Assembly: GCF_900129755.1 (NCBI RefSeq)
Contig: NZ_FQWT01000003.1
Coordinates: 62,001 to 126,000, forward strand
Length of the DNA: 64,000 nucleotides
Direction: 5' to 3'
Source: Chryseobacterium oranimense
GTDB lineage: Bacteria; Bacteroidota; Bacteroidia; Flavobacteriales; Weeksellaceae
Both the position numbers and the translations under genes were made by a program. How positions within the stretch are numbered: the stretch's first letter is position 1; every line of letters starts with the position of its first letter. Below the pieces are notes generated by a model that did not search any database, was not told the origin of the DNA, and saw nothing but the letters and a program-made list of their open reading frames with translations. This document shows, one piece after another, positions 34,863 through 44,404 of this stretch.

Positions 34863-37348
34863 GTAGGATAAGGACCCGGCGCCTTGCCATATTGACTATG
34901 GTAGGTTTCCAAGAACTCTCCCCCGAACCGTACGTACCTGTCTCCAGGTATACGGCTCTCCATCAATTTATTCAGTCTAACTTGCCTGCGTGTATCTTAT
35001 CGTGGCATTTTGAGCATACTGCCAAGGTTTTTCTTCTCCTTGCGCTCATTCGTTTTTCCCAGTCTTGCTTACCTTTCAGGTCTTTCAATTTGCGTATATG
35101 GTGCATTTCCAATTTCTCGTTGGCACCGCATAATTCGCATTTCTGGTTTTGCAACCTTGTTATAAGGCTGTTTCTTCCCCCTGTAATGGTAACCGTGACA
35201 GGTAAACTATCCACGTAAGCACCACGGGCAGCTTTTTGGCGTTTGAAACCCTCTTTGTAAAAGCGTCTGTACATTATATCTCCTTTCCTGTTTTTGTAGG
35301 GAATGGAAAACACTCCGTTGATACATCTTTTAGTCTTTTCCTGACTGATTGAAGTTTGGTATTTCAGTGCATACGTTTTGTACATACTGTACTCCAAGAT
35401 GTAAGAAAATGACTGGACAAACGAGCTGTTGTTGGCAATTGAGTAATAATTGTAAAAGCCCCGTATTTCAGCGTTGTACTGACTGATGATTTCTAAGTCA
35501 TCCAAGTCTTTCATGAAATAGCGTGAGCGTGGTTTCCAAACTTCTGTGCCTTTTTCATTTACCAGTTTCATGGCATTATATCTCAGTAGCTTTTTCTTCA
35601 TCACGTCTGCTGTGACACGGAGTACAATCTTATCTCCGAAACATCTTACGGATCTACCGTGCTTATCTCTCTTGGATTCATCGGAGTTTCGCACGGAGAC
35701 ATCAAAGCCTAAGAATTTGGCTGGTTTCTTAGCATTAGTCACCAAGGTTTTTTCATCAGACAGTTCAAGTTTCAGTTTTTCATCAAGGTAAACCTTGATG
35801 TCTTCCTTTATCTTTTTGCAGTCTTCTTTGCTACCTATGACCCCGATAAGAAAATCGTCCGCATACCTAACGTATTTTAACTTTCTGAAACTGCCATCCA
35901 TCTTGTCATAAGCTGGATATTTGTTTCTTTCCTGTCTCGACTCTTTGATGTACTTAATCATCTGCTCTCTGACAGTTTCGTCTGTCTCACATTTGAGTTC
36001 CTTGGCCAAGCGGTATCGTCTCTGTTCGTGTAGCCTGTACTGGCGTGTTGCCGTAGTTCTTTTACCCTTATCGAAGTCCTTGATATAATCCTTGACATAT
36101 TTATCGAGTTTATCAAGGTAAATGTTGGCAAGGATGGGGCTTACAATCCCACCTTGCGGTGTGCCACTGTATGTTTTGTGGTACACCCAATCTTCAATAT
36201 ACCCTGCATTGAGGAACTTTCGTATCAACCGAATGAACCTGTCGTCAGCGATACGCTCCTTTAGGATACCAATCAATATTTCGTGATTGATATTGTCGAA
36301 GAAGCCTTTTATATCGCCCTCGATGAACCACCGTACAGCAGTGAATGACTGTTGGACGCTTAATAGGGCTGTGTGACAGCTTCTATTGGGTCGGAACCCA
36401 TGTGAAGAATGCTCAAAGCTACCCTCATAAATTGCTTCCAATATCATTCTGATAACCTCCTGCACTAATTTGTCATCAAAAGATGGTATACCAAGCGGAC
36501 GTTTCTTCCCGTTCTTTTTCGGAATGTATGTCCTCTTGGATGGGTTTGGCTGATAGGTCTCGTTTCGCAACGATGCAATCAGCCTTTCAATGCGGGATAT
36601 ACTCATTCCGTCGATGGTCTTTCCATCAACTCCTGCCGTCATATTGCCTACTTTACTGTAGATTTTCTGATAGGCGATAAAGTACATCTCTTCATTGAAC
36701 AGAACCTTGTACAGCCTTTCGAACTTATAGTCCGTGTTTCCGCTGTGCCTTATTAGACTGTTCAATACTTTTTCTGGATTTCTCATAATGTCTCTCACAT
36801 TTTCCGTTAATCGTATTAAACTAAATTGACTGTCTCCCTTCGCCATGTACAGGGCTTTCCCCTGCTCGGACTACTACGGAGACTCCGTTGCCGTATCGGA
36901 TATTCAGGAGCTTTTTCCATAGCCACGCCTGTGGCATTCCGACTTAGGCAATCCCCATTTAGACATATAGCAACTATTGGCACGTTAGATTGTCGGATGC
37001 GATGTTCGCCCTTTTCTGCTTATTGCAGTTACGTTGTGGTCTGTTTATGCTATCACTACTACCTGTCATTAGGATATTACCACAAAGTGACGTTGGTAAC
37101 TGTCTTCCGTCACTGCCTAAGAACTGACCGTTCGGACTGTCGTTCAATCAATCAAGACTTCATCCTTATATCTAACTTTTCAACTCGCCATTCAGTCGCA
37201 ACACGACAATTAGTTGACTTATGGCTTTTCCGACATGCTACACTCCCCGTCGGGTTTCCCGTTCGGATAAGTCGGCTGTTGATGGGCGTTATAAACACTT
37301 GCCCAGTGGTTGCCAAACCACATTCACTATATGCCCTTATGGGCGCAC
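34863..37348 (-). mobile_element. Group II intron in traG
   Basis: On the minus strand the intron starts GTGCGCCC (a GUGYG-type 5-prime end) at 37348 and ends CCTAC at 34863, giving 2,486 bp. A 34-nt domain V (34925-34958) starts with the AGC triad (GAGCCG) and closes with CGGTTC. The exon sequence AATACTTG just upstream can pair over 8 nt with CAAGTGTT at 37301-37294, which are good IBS1/EBS1 candidates. It encodes its maturase at 34972-36846. Exons join in frame, so the intron is probably active or was recently. Confidence 0.9.
34972..36846 (-). CDS. ltrA: Group II intron-encoded reverse transcriptase/maturase with HNH endonuclease
   Basis: The 624-residue protein has an N-terminal RT domain, with motifs RPLGIPSFDDKLVQEVIRMIL, a GFRPNRSCHTAL block, GDIKGFFDNINHEIL, SGTPQGGIVSPILANIYL and the catalytic YADD at residues 328-331. 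A maturase domain follows (about 430-550). The C-terminus has a zinc-bound HNH type endonuclease: CELCGANEKLEMHHIRKL near residue 571, then CSKCHDKIH. It should help the intron splice and insert into new sites. It is the domain IV product of the surrounding intron. Confidence 0.95.
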   Translation of the reverse strand: MAKGDSQFSLIRLTENVRDIMRNPEKVLNSLIRHSGNTDYKFERLYKVLFNEEMYFIAYQKIYSKVGNMTAGVDGKTIDGMSISRIERLIASLRNETYQPNPSKRTYIPKKNGKKRPLGIPSFDDKLVQEVIRMILEAIYEGSFEHSSHGFRPNRSCHTALLSVQQSFTAVRWFIEGDIKGFFDNINHEILIGILKERIADDRFIRLIRKFLNAGYIEDWVYHKTYSGTPQGGIVSPILANIYLDKLDKYVKDYIKDFDKGKRTTATRQYRLHEQRRYRLAKELKCETDETVREQMIKYIKESRQERNKYPAYDKMDGSFRKLKYVRYADDFLIGVIGSKEDCKKIKEDIKVYLDEKLKLELSDEKTLVTNAKKPAKFLGFDVSVRNSDESKRDKHGRSVRCFGDKIVLRVTADVMKKKLLRYNAMKLVNEKGTEVWKPRSRYFMKDLDDLEIISQYNAEIRGFYNYYSIANNSSFVQSFSYILEYSMYKTYALKYQTSISQEKTKRCINGVFSIPYKNRKGDIMYRRFYKEGFKRQKAARGAYVDSLPVTVTITGGRNSLITRLQNQKCELCGANEKLEMHHIRKLKDLKGKQDWEKRMSARRRKTLAVCSKCHDKIHAGKLD

Positions 37349-39727
37349 CAAGTATTCTTCGAGGCTTACTTCCGTTGCGTACACTGCCGAGTGTGTGCCG
37401 CCCAATCCTATCCAAACCTCTTTGTACAAGCGACTGGCATCGTTGTTCATATTGATTGATAGTACCTGTCCTTTTTCCTTATCTGTAAGCCCCAACATCG
37501 CCTGTATGTCATCGAATTTATTCATATACTTACGCTGGTCTAAGAGGATTTTACAGTCGGAATTGTTGATGATACTTTCTTTTACAATGGGCGACTGGAT
37601 AATATCATCTACCTCTTGCGTAACGACAATCGCCTCTCCGAAGAATTTGCGGACGGTTTTAAATAAATATTTTATATATTCCGCCATTCCTTCTTTGGCA
37701 ATCGCTTTCCACGCTTCTTCAATCAGGATGAGTTTTCGGATACCTTTCAGCCTCCTCATTTTGTTGATGAAAACCTCCATAATGATGATTGTGACTATGG
37801 GAAACAGTATCTTGTGGTCTTTTATGGCATCAATCTCAAACACGATGAAGCGTTTGCTCAATAAGTCTAATTGCTTGTCCGAGTTCAGCAAATAGTCATA
37901 CTCGCCACCACGATAATAAGGCTCTAATACATTGAGAAAATTGGCAATATCGAAGTCCTTTTCCCTTACTTGTTTTTCCTCCAATACTTTGCGGTAATCG
38001 CCTTTCACATATTCGTAAAAGCCATTGAATGACGGATAAATATTATCTTGCTTGATACGTTCGATATAGCCGGAAACGGCATTGGAAAGAGCAACTTCCT
38101 CCGACCTTGTGGGCGGTTCATCGTCCCGTTTCCACAAGGTCAATATCAAAGTCTTGATACTTTCACGCTTCTCAATATCAAATACACCGTCATCGGTATA
38201 AAAGGGATTGAACGCAATAGGATTATCTTCGGTATAAGTAAAATAAACACCGTCTTCGCCTTTGGTTTTTCCTTTGATGAGTTCGCATAATCCCTGATAA
38301 CTGTTACCCGTATCTACGAGCAGAACGTGAGCACCCTGTTCGTAATATTGGCGTACCATATGGTTTGTGAAGAACGATTTACCCGAACCTGACGGACCAA
38401 GAATGAACTTGTTCCGGTTCGTGATAATCCCCCTTTTCATCGGCAAATCGGAAATATCCAAATGGATTGGTTTTCCTGTGAGCCTGTCCGCCATTTTGAT
38501 ACCGAACGGGGAGGGCGAATTGTGGTAGTTTGTTTCTTCCGTAAAGAAGCACAATGCAGGTTCTATGAATGTATAGAAACTTTCCTCACTCGGAAAATCC
38601 CCGGCATTTCCGGGCATACCAGCCCAATACAACGTAGCTACATCCGTTGTGTTGTGCCGTGGCTTGCATTCCATAAGTGCCAATGCACTACCGCAATCGT
38701 TCTTTAACTGTTTGAGTTCCGCAGGGTCTTCCGACCACGCCATAATGTTGAAGTGCGAACGGATTGAGGACAAACCGAAGCTGTGGGCTTCATTCAGATA
38801 CTTTTCTATCCACTCTTTGTTAATCTGATTGGCACGGCTGTACCTTGCCAAAGAGTGCATATTACGGGCAGATTTCTCAAACTTTTGCAGGTTGTCTTCG
38901 CTGTTATCCAAGAATATGTACTGATTGTAAATGTGGTTACAGCTCAATAACAATCCCACAGGTGCAGCAAAGGACAAACGGCAGTCGCTCCGGTCGGTGG
39001 ATAGCTTTTCAAAACGGGTATCAGCCGAAACAGTTGCAGGCAGGTCGTCCGTATCGGACAAGGTATGCAAAGACAACCTTTTGTTTCCGATACGGACTTC
39101 TTCACTTCCCAAAGCGATGTCCTGCATTGGTGTTCCGGCTTCTCTCGAAAGTGTCAGGTATTGTTCCAGCAACCCCTGTTTTTCGTCCGTTCCGATGATG
39201 TCGTCCTCGGTCAAACGTCGCAAGCTCACAAAACCACTATCGTTTACGATGCGTTCAAATTGGGCAACCGCTTCCATAAATCGGTGTATCGTTTCCTTAT
39301 TGATTTCCTTTGGAATAAGTGTGCCTTTGCAAAGCGAACTAAAGTTGCTTTGCATACGCATTCTGTTCTTTGTCGTCTTGGTCAGAAATAGATAGCAATA
39401 GTGGTTCAGGAATGGTCGCTCGTTGAAATTCCTTTGATAACTTTTGGAAAGGAAACTTTGGTCTTCCTGTGCCAAATCGGGAGCATAGTTTTCCTTGATG
39501 TACCAATCCTGTTTGTGAATGACCGTAAAATCGGGCAAGGTCTTGATTGCCTTGTGCCAAGCGGAATGAATGGCTTCATATTCCGCAGAGGCAACCGTAA
39601 ACAGTTCCGGCAACCGTACCTCAAAACAGGCGGTAATGTCTGCATCTTTCGATAAGATACAGTTGTTTTCTACTGCCAACAGAGGAAACTTGTTTTCCAA
39701 TGTGGCTGTTTTGGCTACATTTCTCAT
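37349..39727 (-). CDS. traG: TraG, VirB4-like conjugation ATPase, 5-prime exon (793 codons)
   Basis: The 5-prime exon holds nearly all of TraG. The N-terminal part (1-400) is VirB4-like, and Walker A lies at residues 444-451 (GPSGSGKS), with IRKLILIEEAWKAIAKEG later as Walker B. The energy-coupling ATPase of the mating machine is expected. Near the C-terminus the frame runs into the intron after EEYL (codon 793), so without splicing the protein would end a few residues later. The start overlaps the traF stop (ATGA). The exon 2 coordinates are 34740-34862. Confidence 0.9.
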
Positions 39728-40056
39728 ACGGCTTTGGATTTAGGAGTGAATTTTAAATACCTGTGTACAGGCTTGCGACAGATGATGTAGCGAGGGTGTC
39801 TTTTTCCCGCACTTACTTTCATCAGACCGTGTTCGCCGTATTTTTTGTTCAGCGAAAAGGTTTGCCACACAATCAGCGAAGCACCTCCGGCTCCGAGGAA
39901 CAGGCAGACGTAATTACTTACGCCAGCCATATACAGTATCATCACGAAGATGAGCGTTCCGAGCAGACCACCTGCGAAGATGAACAGGTATTGAGCTTTC
40001 AGCCCTTTAAATTCCACTGTCCTGCCGATGCCTTTGTTAATGTTGTAACTGTTCAT
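39724..40056 (-). CDS. traF: Conjugal transfer protein TraF (DUF4133)
   Basis: The ATG at 40056 (MNSYNINKGIGRTVEFKGLKAQY) gives 110 residues; the longer open frame overlaps traE and has no family support. Two membrane segments (LFIFAGGLLGTLIFVMILYMAG and VCLFLGAGGASLIVWQTFSL) follow the RTVEFKGLKAQ motif of DUF4133. It is VirB3-like and works next to the ATPase TraG, whose start overlaps its stop. Confidence 0.85.
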   Translation of the reverse strand: MNSYNINKGIGRTVEFKGLKAQYLFIFAGGLLGTLIFVMILYMAGVSNYVCLFLGAGGASLIVWQTFSLNKKYGEHGLMKVSAGKRHPRYIICRKPVHRYLKFTPKSKAV

Positions 40057-40067
40057 AAGGCAAAAGT

Positions 40068-40373
40068 TTACAGGAAGAATGAACGTAGGATGGTAGCCGC
40101 TACGATTAAGAAGATACACGCACCGAACCACGAAGCCGCAGTCTTGCTCGTGTCGGGGTCGCCCGAACTGAATTTGTTGTACACTTTAACTCCCCCTATC
40201 AATCCCACCACCGCACCAATGGCGTAGATTAATTGGGTTGCGGGGTCGAAATAAGACGTTACCATTTGGGTAGCCTCGTTGATACCAGCCGAACCGTTTC
40301 CCTGTGCGAACGCACCCATTCCTGACAGCATAGCCACGGCTGCCAGCAAAACTTTTTTTCTCTGTTTTTCCAT
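40068..40373 (-). CDS. traE: Conjugal transfer protein TraE (DUF4134)
   Basis: The 101-residue protein has a signal peptide (VLLAAVAMLSGMGAFAQGNGSAG) and two membrane segments (LIYAIGAVVGLIGGVKVYNKF and FGACIFLIVAATILRSFFL). This is VirB2-like, probably the pilin-type component of the mating apparatus. It is the first gene of the traE-to-traQ operon. One repeat copy (40464-40487) and a terminator for the next gene lie just upstream. Confidence 0.87.
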   Translation of the reverse strand: MEKQRKKVLLAAVAMLSGMGAFAQGNGSAGINEATQMVTSYFDPATQLIYAIGAVVGLIGGVKVYNKFSSGDPDTSKTAASWFGACIFLIVAATILRSFFL

Positions 40374-40463
40374 AATTGAAACACATTAATTTGTTATTGT
40401 TATCCCGCACCTTGCGGACTTTCGGAACAAAGGTGTTTCAGAAATCAGGGCGTTATAATAAAG

Positions 40464-40487
40464 TGGCAGTCAAAGGAAGTGTTTGGC
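40464..40487 (+). repeat. Dispersed 24-bp ICE repeat, copy 2
   Basis: TGGCAGTCAAAGG-AAGTGTTTGGC lies upstream of traE and is extended by TGTGAGTGGCTTT to 40500, a tail also found at copy 3. Confidence 0.7.
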
Positions 40488-40519
40488 TGTGAGTGGCTTT
40501 GTAGCAAGCGTTTAAGCAA

Positions 40520-40556
40520 AAAAAAAACGCCAAACTTTTTTACTGTTTGGCGTTTC
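40520..40556 (-). terminator. Intrinsic terminator of the 549-residue protein gene
   Basis: On the minus strand GAAACGCCAAAC pairs with GTTTGGCGTTT around AGTAAAAAA and is followed by a long T run. It ends the gene at 40575-42224, leaving traE with its own promoter. Confidence 0.85.
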
Positions 40557-40574
40557 ATTTTCCGTGGTTCCGAT

Positions 40575-42224
40575 TTACATTTTTCGACTTTTTCTTACTG
40601 TTTTGTTTACCTCTGGCTTAGGTTTTATGGGCGGTTTTTGCTCCGGCTTTACCTGCTGGCTGTTATTTTTTTTGATAGTTTCGGCAAAGCGGGTATGATG
40701 CCACGGTATTACTTTGGCTTCATAATGCAGATGTACCCCCTCTTTTTTAAGATAATCCGAGCTATTTAAATTTCCTGATTTGTTTTCCCAAATTGGGTCA
40801 AGGGTACGTTTTCGGGGTATTTGTACAACAATAAGGTCTTTGGGAATTTCCTTTACATTGAGGCTTACTTCCTGAAAGGTATGTGTCCTTTGGTTGTATG
40901 GAATGGTAAATACATTGTCTTTGTGCGAATAATAATGTTTGAGTTCGGAAAAGATGATACCACGTGACCAAATATCGTCTTTAGGGTGTAATCTATCATT
41001 AAACAAATCAATGTGAAAGGTGTGTCCTGCAATATCTATCGTTGGTAAAATTCCTTTATTGGCAATTTTATCAAACGCATCTTGATTGACCATAAGTTTG
41101 AAGTCGTCCATTTCCGCTATTTTGTCTTCAGAAATGTTATGCTTCTTAGCCATTCCTATTGGGTCAAGTTTTACGAAGTCGGGTATTTCAATATATTTTG
41201 CTTCCCATTCAGAGTATTTTGTCAGGCTTTTGCTCTTTGGGCTGAACCAAAATTTATAACCCTCTGCTGGCAATTCTTCAATATCTTTTATAGAAATCAC
41301 ATTTTTAGGGTTGGCTTTTTCCCGCAGTTCCAACTGATTAGCATCCACAATAAATTCTATACCGTCTATTTTATATGTTGGAAGTATTCTCTCTGTATCG
41401 GTGGGTATCCTATACAGGGTGTCCTTTGGCTCATTGACGATATATTCTTCTTTTGGTTGTAGCTGTTCCACAACATTACGCTTTATATGTTCTATCAAAT
41501 TGGTTTCTATCCACGGCAGGGTACGGGCTTCAAAGTGCATTTGTTCTAAATATTGGTTAGTAAGACTGTTGCCGTGCTTTCTGTCCCACCCAACTATGTC
41601 CAAGTCGTATTGACCGGGGAACTGTACGATAATAATATCTTTAGGCAGTTCAGTTATTGCAGAAACATCGTCCTGCTGAAATTCGTGTGTGGTAGGATTA
41701 TAGGGAATGATATACGCCCGTTTATCACGGTCATAGTAGTCTTTTATTTCAGTAAAATTTATGCCTTTGGATTTAAAGTCGTCCTTTGGTCGCAGTTTGT
41801 CCATTTCTAAATCCACATAGAATGTATGACCTGCAATATCAAGCGTAGGCAGTATGCCTTTATTCAAACGCAGGTCGTGTAAACTGCCCGGCTTTATTGA
41901 TAGTTCAAAGTCGCTCTTTGCTTTTACTTCTTCCAAACTAATATTATATTTTTCAGCCATACCCAATGGGTCAAGGCTCTTTAGTTCGGGTATCTTAATA
42001 TCCGGGGTATTCTCTGGCAAGCCAAATTCAATTATCCTGTCAATGTCAGGAAAATTCTTTTTGTTCAAATCGTAATAAAATGAGTAGCCTCTTTCTCCTG
42101 CGTAGTGCATTAGCTCTATGCTCATCACATTTTCCGGATTATCTTTTTCCCGTAATTCTTCTTTGAGAACATCAACAATAAATTCAGTTCCCTCGATTTT
42201 AATTTCCGGCAATTCTCTTTCCAT
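40575..42224 (-). CDS. Large ICE protein with two tandem ~270-residue repeats, unknown function
   Basis: The 549-residue protein has two similar halves. The first starts with EGTEFIVDVLKEELREKDNP (about 11-30) and the second with DGIEFIVDANQLELREKANP (about 281). Each then has LDPLGMAEKYNIS / LDPIGMAKKHNIS, and ILPTLDIAGHTFYVDL / ILPTIDIAGHTFHIDL with RPKDDFKSKGI / HPKDDIWSRGI. The C-terminal tail is Pro/Lys rich. No enzyme motif is seen. It lies between traD and traE, in an accessory position, with its own terminator. Confidence 0.8.
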   Translation of the reverse strand: MERELPEIKIEGTEFIVDVLKEELREKDNPENVMSIELMHYAGERGYSFYYDLNKKNFPDIDRIIEFGLPENTPDIKIPELKSLDPLGMAEKYNISLEEVKAKSDFELSIKPGSLHDLRLNKGILPTLDIAGHTFYVDLEMDKLRPKDDFKSKGINFTEIKDYYDRDKRAYIIPYNPTTHEFQQDDVSAITELPKDIIIVQFPGQYDLDIVGWDRKHGNSLTNQYLEQMHFEARTLPWIETNLIEHIKRNVVEQLQPKEEYIVNEPKDTLYRIPTDTERILPTYKIDGIEFIVDANQLELREKANPKNVISIKDIEELPAEGYKFWFSPKSKSLTKYSEWEAKYIEIPDFVKLDPIGMAKKHNISEDKIAEMDDFKLMVNQDAFDKIANKGILPTIDIAGHTFHIDLFNDRLHPKDDIWSRGIIFSELKHYYSHKDNVFTIPYNQRTHTFQEVSLNVKEIPKDLIVVQIPRKRTLDPIWENKSGNLNSSDYLKKEGVHLHYEAKVIPWHHTRFAETIKKNNSQQVKPEQKPPIKPKPEVNKTVRKSRKM

Positions 42225-42255
42225 ATTTCATTATTTATAAAAGACAAAGGGAAGT

Positions 42256-42894
42256 CTATATAAACTCCCCAATGTCAAAATCACTCAAATCACTTTTCCG
42301 CAAGGTGGAAGAACTGTCCTCCATTTCAGATGAGAGTGTGCTGTCCAAAAGCTCGGCAATTTTTCGGGAAGCACCCTCAATGGAATTTTCCAGCAGGCTG
42401 AATAATTCAGTTCCCTGTAATCTTTGAACTATCGCCACCGCTGTTTCCTTTTGGGATTGTTCCAAATTTTCTTTTTGGAGCAATGCCCCTACGGAGCTTA
42501 GTTCGTCATAGGTAACCCCTTGGGCAAGACTGTCATCGCCACCGGATATTCCATACCTGTTCCACTCTTCTTCCTCTTCCTCCAAATCAGGCATATTACT
42601 AAAAACTTCGTCCAGCTCTTCCTGCGGAATTTGAACACCAACGTTTTCATTTTCGTCGTATTCAATGTCTAAATTATCAGGGTTTATTACTGCTTCCTCA
42701 ATTTGGCTTTCATTGGCAGTGTTTGGCAGTGAATGGCTTCGTACAGGCTTAGGCTGACCCATAATATCGGGCAGGTTCGGATTGACTTTTTCCTGTTTCG
42801 GCTGTTTTTGTTCCGACCTTTTTTTAATGATAATCTTATCCTGCACAAGCAGGATAATAATTACCAGCAGGCATATCACAATTACTATTTCCAT
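42256..42894 (-). CDS. traD: Conjugal transfer protein TraD (DUF4122)
   Basis: The ATG at 42894 (MEIVIVICLLVIIILL) is preferred over an upstream TTG. The 212-residue protein has one N-terminal membrane helix, a basic stretch (KIIIKKRSEQKQPKQEK) and a long acidic, disordered-type middle (DMPDLEEEEEEWNRYG pattern). The C-terminus is helical (LQGTELFSLLENSIEGASRKIAELLDSTL). This matches DUF4122 TraD of CTnDOT-like elements. It is separated by 3 bp from the DUF3408 gene upstream. Its coding sequence contains repeat copy 3. Confidence 0.8.
   Translation of the reverse strand: MEIVIVICLLVIIILLVQDKIIIKKRSEQKQPKQEKVNPNLPDIMGQPKPVRSHSLPNTANESQIEEAVINPDNLDIEYDENENVGVQIPQEELDEVFSNMPDLEEEEEEWNRYGISGGDDSLAQGVTYDELSSVGALLQKENLEQSQKETAVAIVQRLQGTELFSLLENSIEGASRKIAELLDSTLSSEMEDSSSTLRKSDLSDFDIGEFI
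42704..42727 (+). repeat. Dispersed 24-bp ICE repeat, copy 3
   Basis: TGGCTTTCATTGG-CAGTGTTTGGC lies inside the traD coding region on the opposite strand and is extended by AGTGAATGGCTTC to 42740. Confidence 0.65.
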
Positions 42895-42896
42895 AA

Positions 42897-43169
42897 TCAA
42901 AGAATTGGTTTTTGTTTTTCATTATGCAACGCTCTTATATCCTCTCCAAAATCCTGAAAATGTTGCTTCAGCACATTGTACAGGTAATCGGAAATTGTGA
43001 TTTTTCCATCTCCGAGCATAAAAACAATACGGGATATATTTTGGTGGAACTCTTCACTGATATAGACTGACTTCCCGCTTTTAGCCAAAAATCCTGTCGG
43101 CTGTAAAAAATTGTCCTTGTATTGCCCAATACAATCGGGCTGTTCCTTTTTCTTAAATAAATTTTTCAT
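42897..43169 (-). CDS. traC: DUF3408 protein (TraB/TraC-like), short
   Basis: I use the ATG at 43169 (MKNLFKKKEQ), six bases inside a TTG-initiated frame. The 90-residue product shares its core with the upstream 149-residue protein: GKSVYISEEFHQNISRIVFMLGDGKITISDYLYNVLKQHFQDF versus DKSIYIRQEYHERLSRIVQVIGKDEIPLYAYLDNILEHHFELF. These are ribbon-helix-helix-like DUF3408 domains that pair with the ParA-like TraA in this ICE family. Which is TraB and which TraC is uncertain. Confidence 0.75.
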   Translation of the reverse strand: MKNLFKKKEQPDCIGQYKDNFLQPTGFLAKSGKSVYISEEFHQNISRIVFMLGDGKITISDYLYNVLKQHFQDFGEDIRALHNEKQKPIL

Positions 43170-43180
43170 AATCAAATACT

Positions 43181-43630
43181 TTAAAAAATGGGTTTAAACT
43201 TCTCATTAAAATCATCTGTAATTGCTTTCTCAAATAGTTCAAAATGATGTTCCAGAATATTGTCAAGATAGGCATACAGCGGTATCTCATCTTTCCCTAT
43301 AACCTGTACGATGCGGGATAACCGTTCGTGATATTCCTGCCGGATATAAATGCTTTTATCCCCTCGCTTCGTCATAGAATGGGTTTTCAAAAAATGTTCG
43401 CCGTAGCTGCCGTCAAGGTTTTTCTTTGTTCGGTTCCTTTCTCGTTGTACAGGTTTGCTTTGTTGTAATTCTTCCTGTTTTAGCTCGTTTTTTGCCTCTT
43501 CCTTTTCCGGCTCTTCGATGGGTTCAGGCGGAAGCCGTATTCCGTCCTTTTTGATGCCGTCCACCATAAGGTTCATCATTAACTCTTCGTTAATGTCAGG
43601 CGTGGCTTTTCTTTTATTATCTTTCTCCAT
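43181..43630 (-). CDS. traB: DUF3408 protein (TraB/TraC-like)
   Basis: The 149-residue protein has a charged N-terminal region and the DUF3408 domain at the C-terminus (TKRGDKSIYIRQEYHERLSRIVQVIGKDEIPLYAYLDNILEHHFELFEKAI). It starts 4 bp downstream of traA, so coupling is likely. Such proteins act with TraA like ParB partners. The pairing with a second, shorter copy is typical for CTnDOT. Confidence 0.78.
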   Translation of the reverse strand: MEKDNKRKATPDINEELMMNLMVDGIKKDGIRLPPEPIEEPEKEEAKNELKQEELQQSKPVQRERNRTKKNLDGSYGEHFLKTHSMTKRGDKSIYIRQEYHERLSRIVQVIGKDEIPLYAYLDNILEHHFELFEKAITDDFNEKFKPIF

Positions 43631-43634
43631 AGGG

Positions 43635-44402
43635 TTATAATTGAGTGATTTTTAAAAACTCTTCTATGAACTGGTCTAACTGACAGGCTTTCATCAAACG
43701 TTCATCGGGAGGCATTACGGTAGAACGGAAAACGGTTTTACTGTCCGCTTCGCTTTCTTTGCGGAAACGGGTGCTGTTCTTGACTTGGCTTTGCATCAAG
43801 CTTAACCCTAATTGTTCAATCAGTTGGTTATACACGCCATATAGGGGTGTGCTTTCCCTGCCATCAACCTGGTTCCAAAACAGGTTAATGGTTTCTATGG
43901 AAGTTTCCCCTTTTTTCATAATCACGTCCTGCAAAAGCTGTGTAAAAATGAGCGTACTTTCCATTACCACACGGTCTGCCGTAATGGGCGTAAAAATGTG
44001 GTGCATTCCTGCCAATGCTTTTAGAATGCCGGGCGTATTCACGGTTCCGGGCAGGTCAAAGAATACAACATCAACCGGAACGGAAGAAGCGTTTACAAAT
44101 TCGTGAACTGCTCCCAATACGCTATCCGCTTTGTGCTGCATAATCGGGTAGGCTTTTTTGTTGATAGTGGTAAATTGTTTGTACGCCAGCTTTTTCAAAG
44201 CCTCATTTTCCATTACCATTCCCAAATCCCTTGTCTTCATTTTCATAAGGCTGTGCTGTGGAAAATCCGCATCGAATACGGCTACGTTGTAGCCCATTCG
44301 GTAATGGAGCGTACTTGCGACAAGTGCTGTAAATGTACTTTTGCCGACACCGCCTTTTTGAGAAGAAAAGGCAATAAACAGAGGTTTCTTTTTTGTGTTC
44401 AT
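43635..44402 (-). CDS. traA: TraA, ParA-family ATPase
   Basis: The 255-residue protein has the deviant Walker A of ParA/MinD proteins (SQKGGVGKSTFTALV, about residues 12-26), an early VAVFDADFPQHS motif, and VDVVFFDLPGTVNTPG as Walker B-like. It is probably a partition or regulatory ATPase for the transfer operon. It is the first gene of the traA-B-C-D unit. A 740-bp repeat-rich region (44403-45140) lies upstream. Confidence 0.88.
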   Translation of the reverse strand: MNTKKKPLFIAFSSQKGGVGKSTFTALVASTLHYRMGYNVAVFDADFPQHSLMKMKTRDLGMVMENEALKKLAYKQFTTINKKAYPIMQHKADSVLGAVHEFVNASSVPVDVVFFDLPGTVNTPGILKALAGMHHIFTPITADRVVMESTLIFTQLLQDVIMKKGETSIETINLFWNQVDGRESTPLYGVYNQLIEQLGLSLMQSQVKNSTRFRKESEADSKTVFRSTVMPPDERLMKACQLDQFIEEFLKITQL

Positions 44403-44404
44403 AT

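Noticed and set aside
36826..37455. Rightward open frame of 209 codons over the intron 5-prime region
   Set aside because: It is antisense to intron domains I-III and has no coding character.
37337..39727. TraG as a complete 796-residue gene ending at 37337
   Set aside because: The last three codons are intron sequence (GTGCGCCCA); the true C-terminus lies beyond the intron at 34740-34862.
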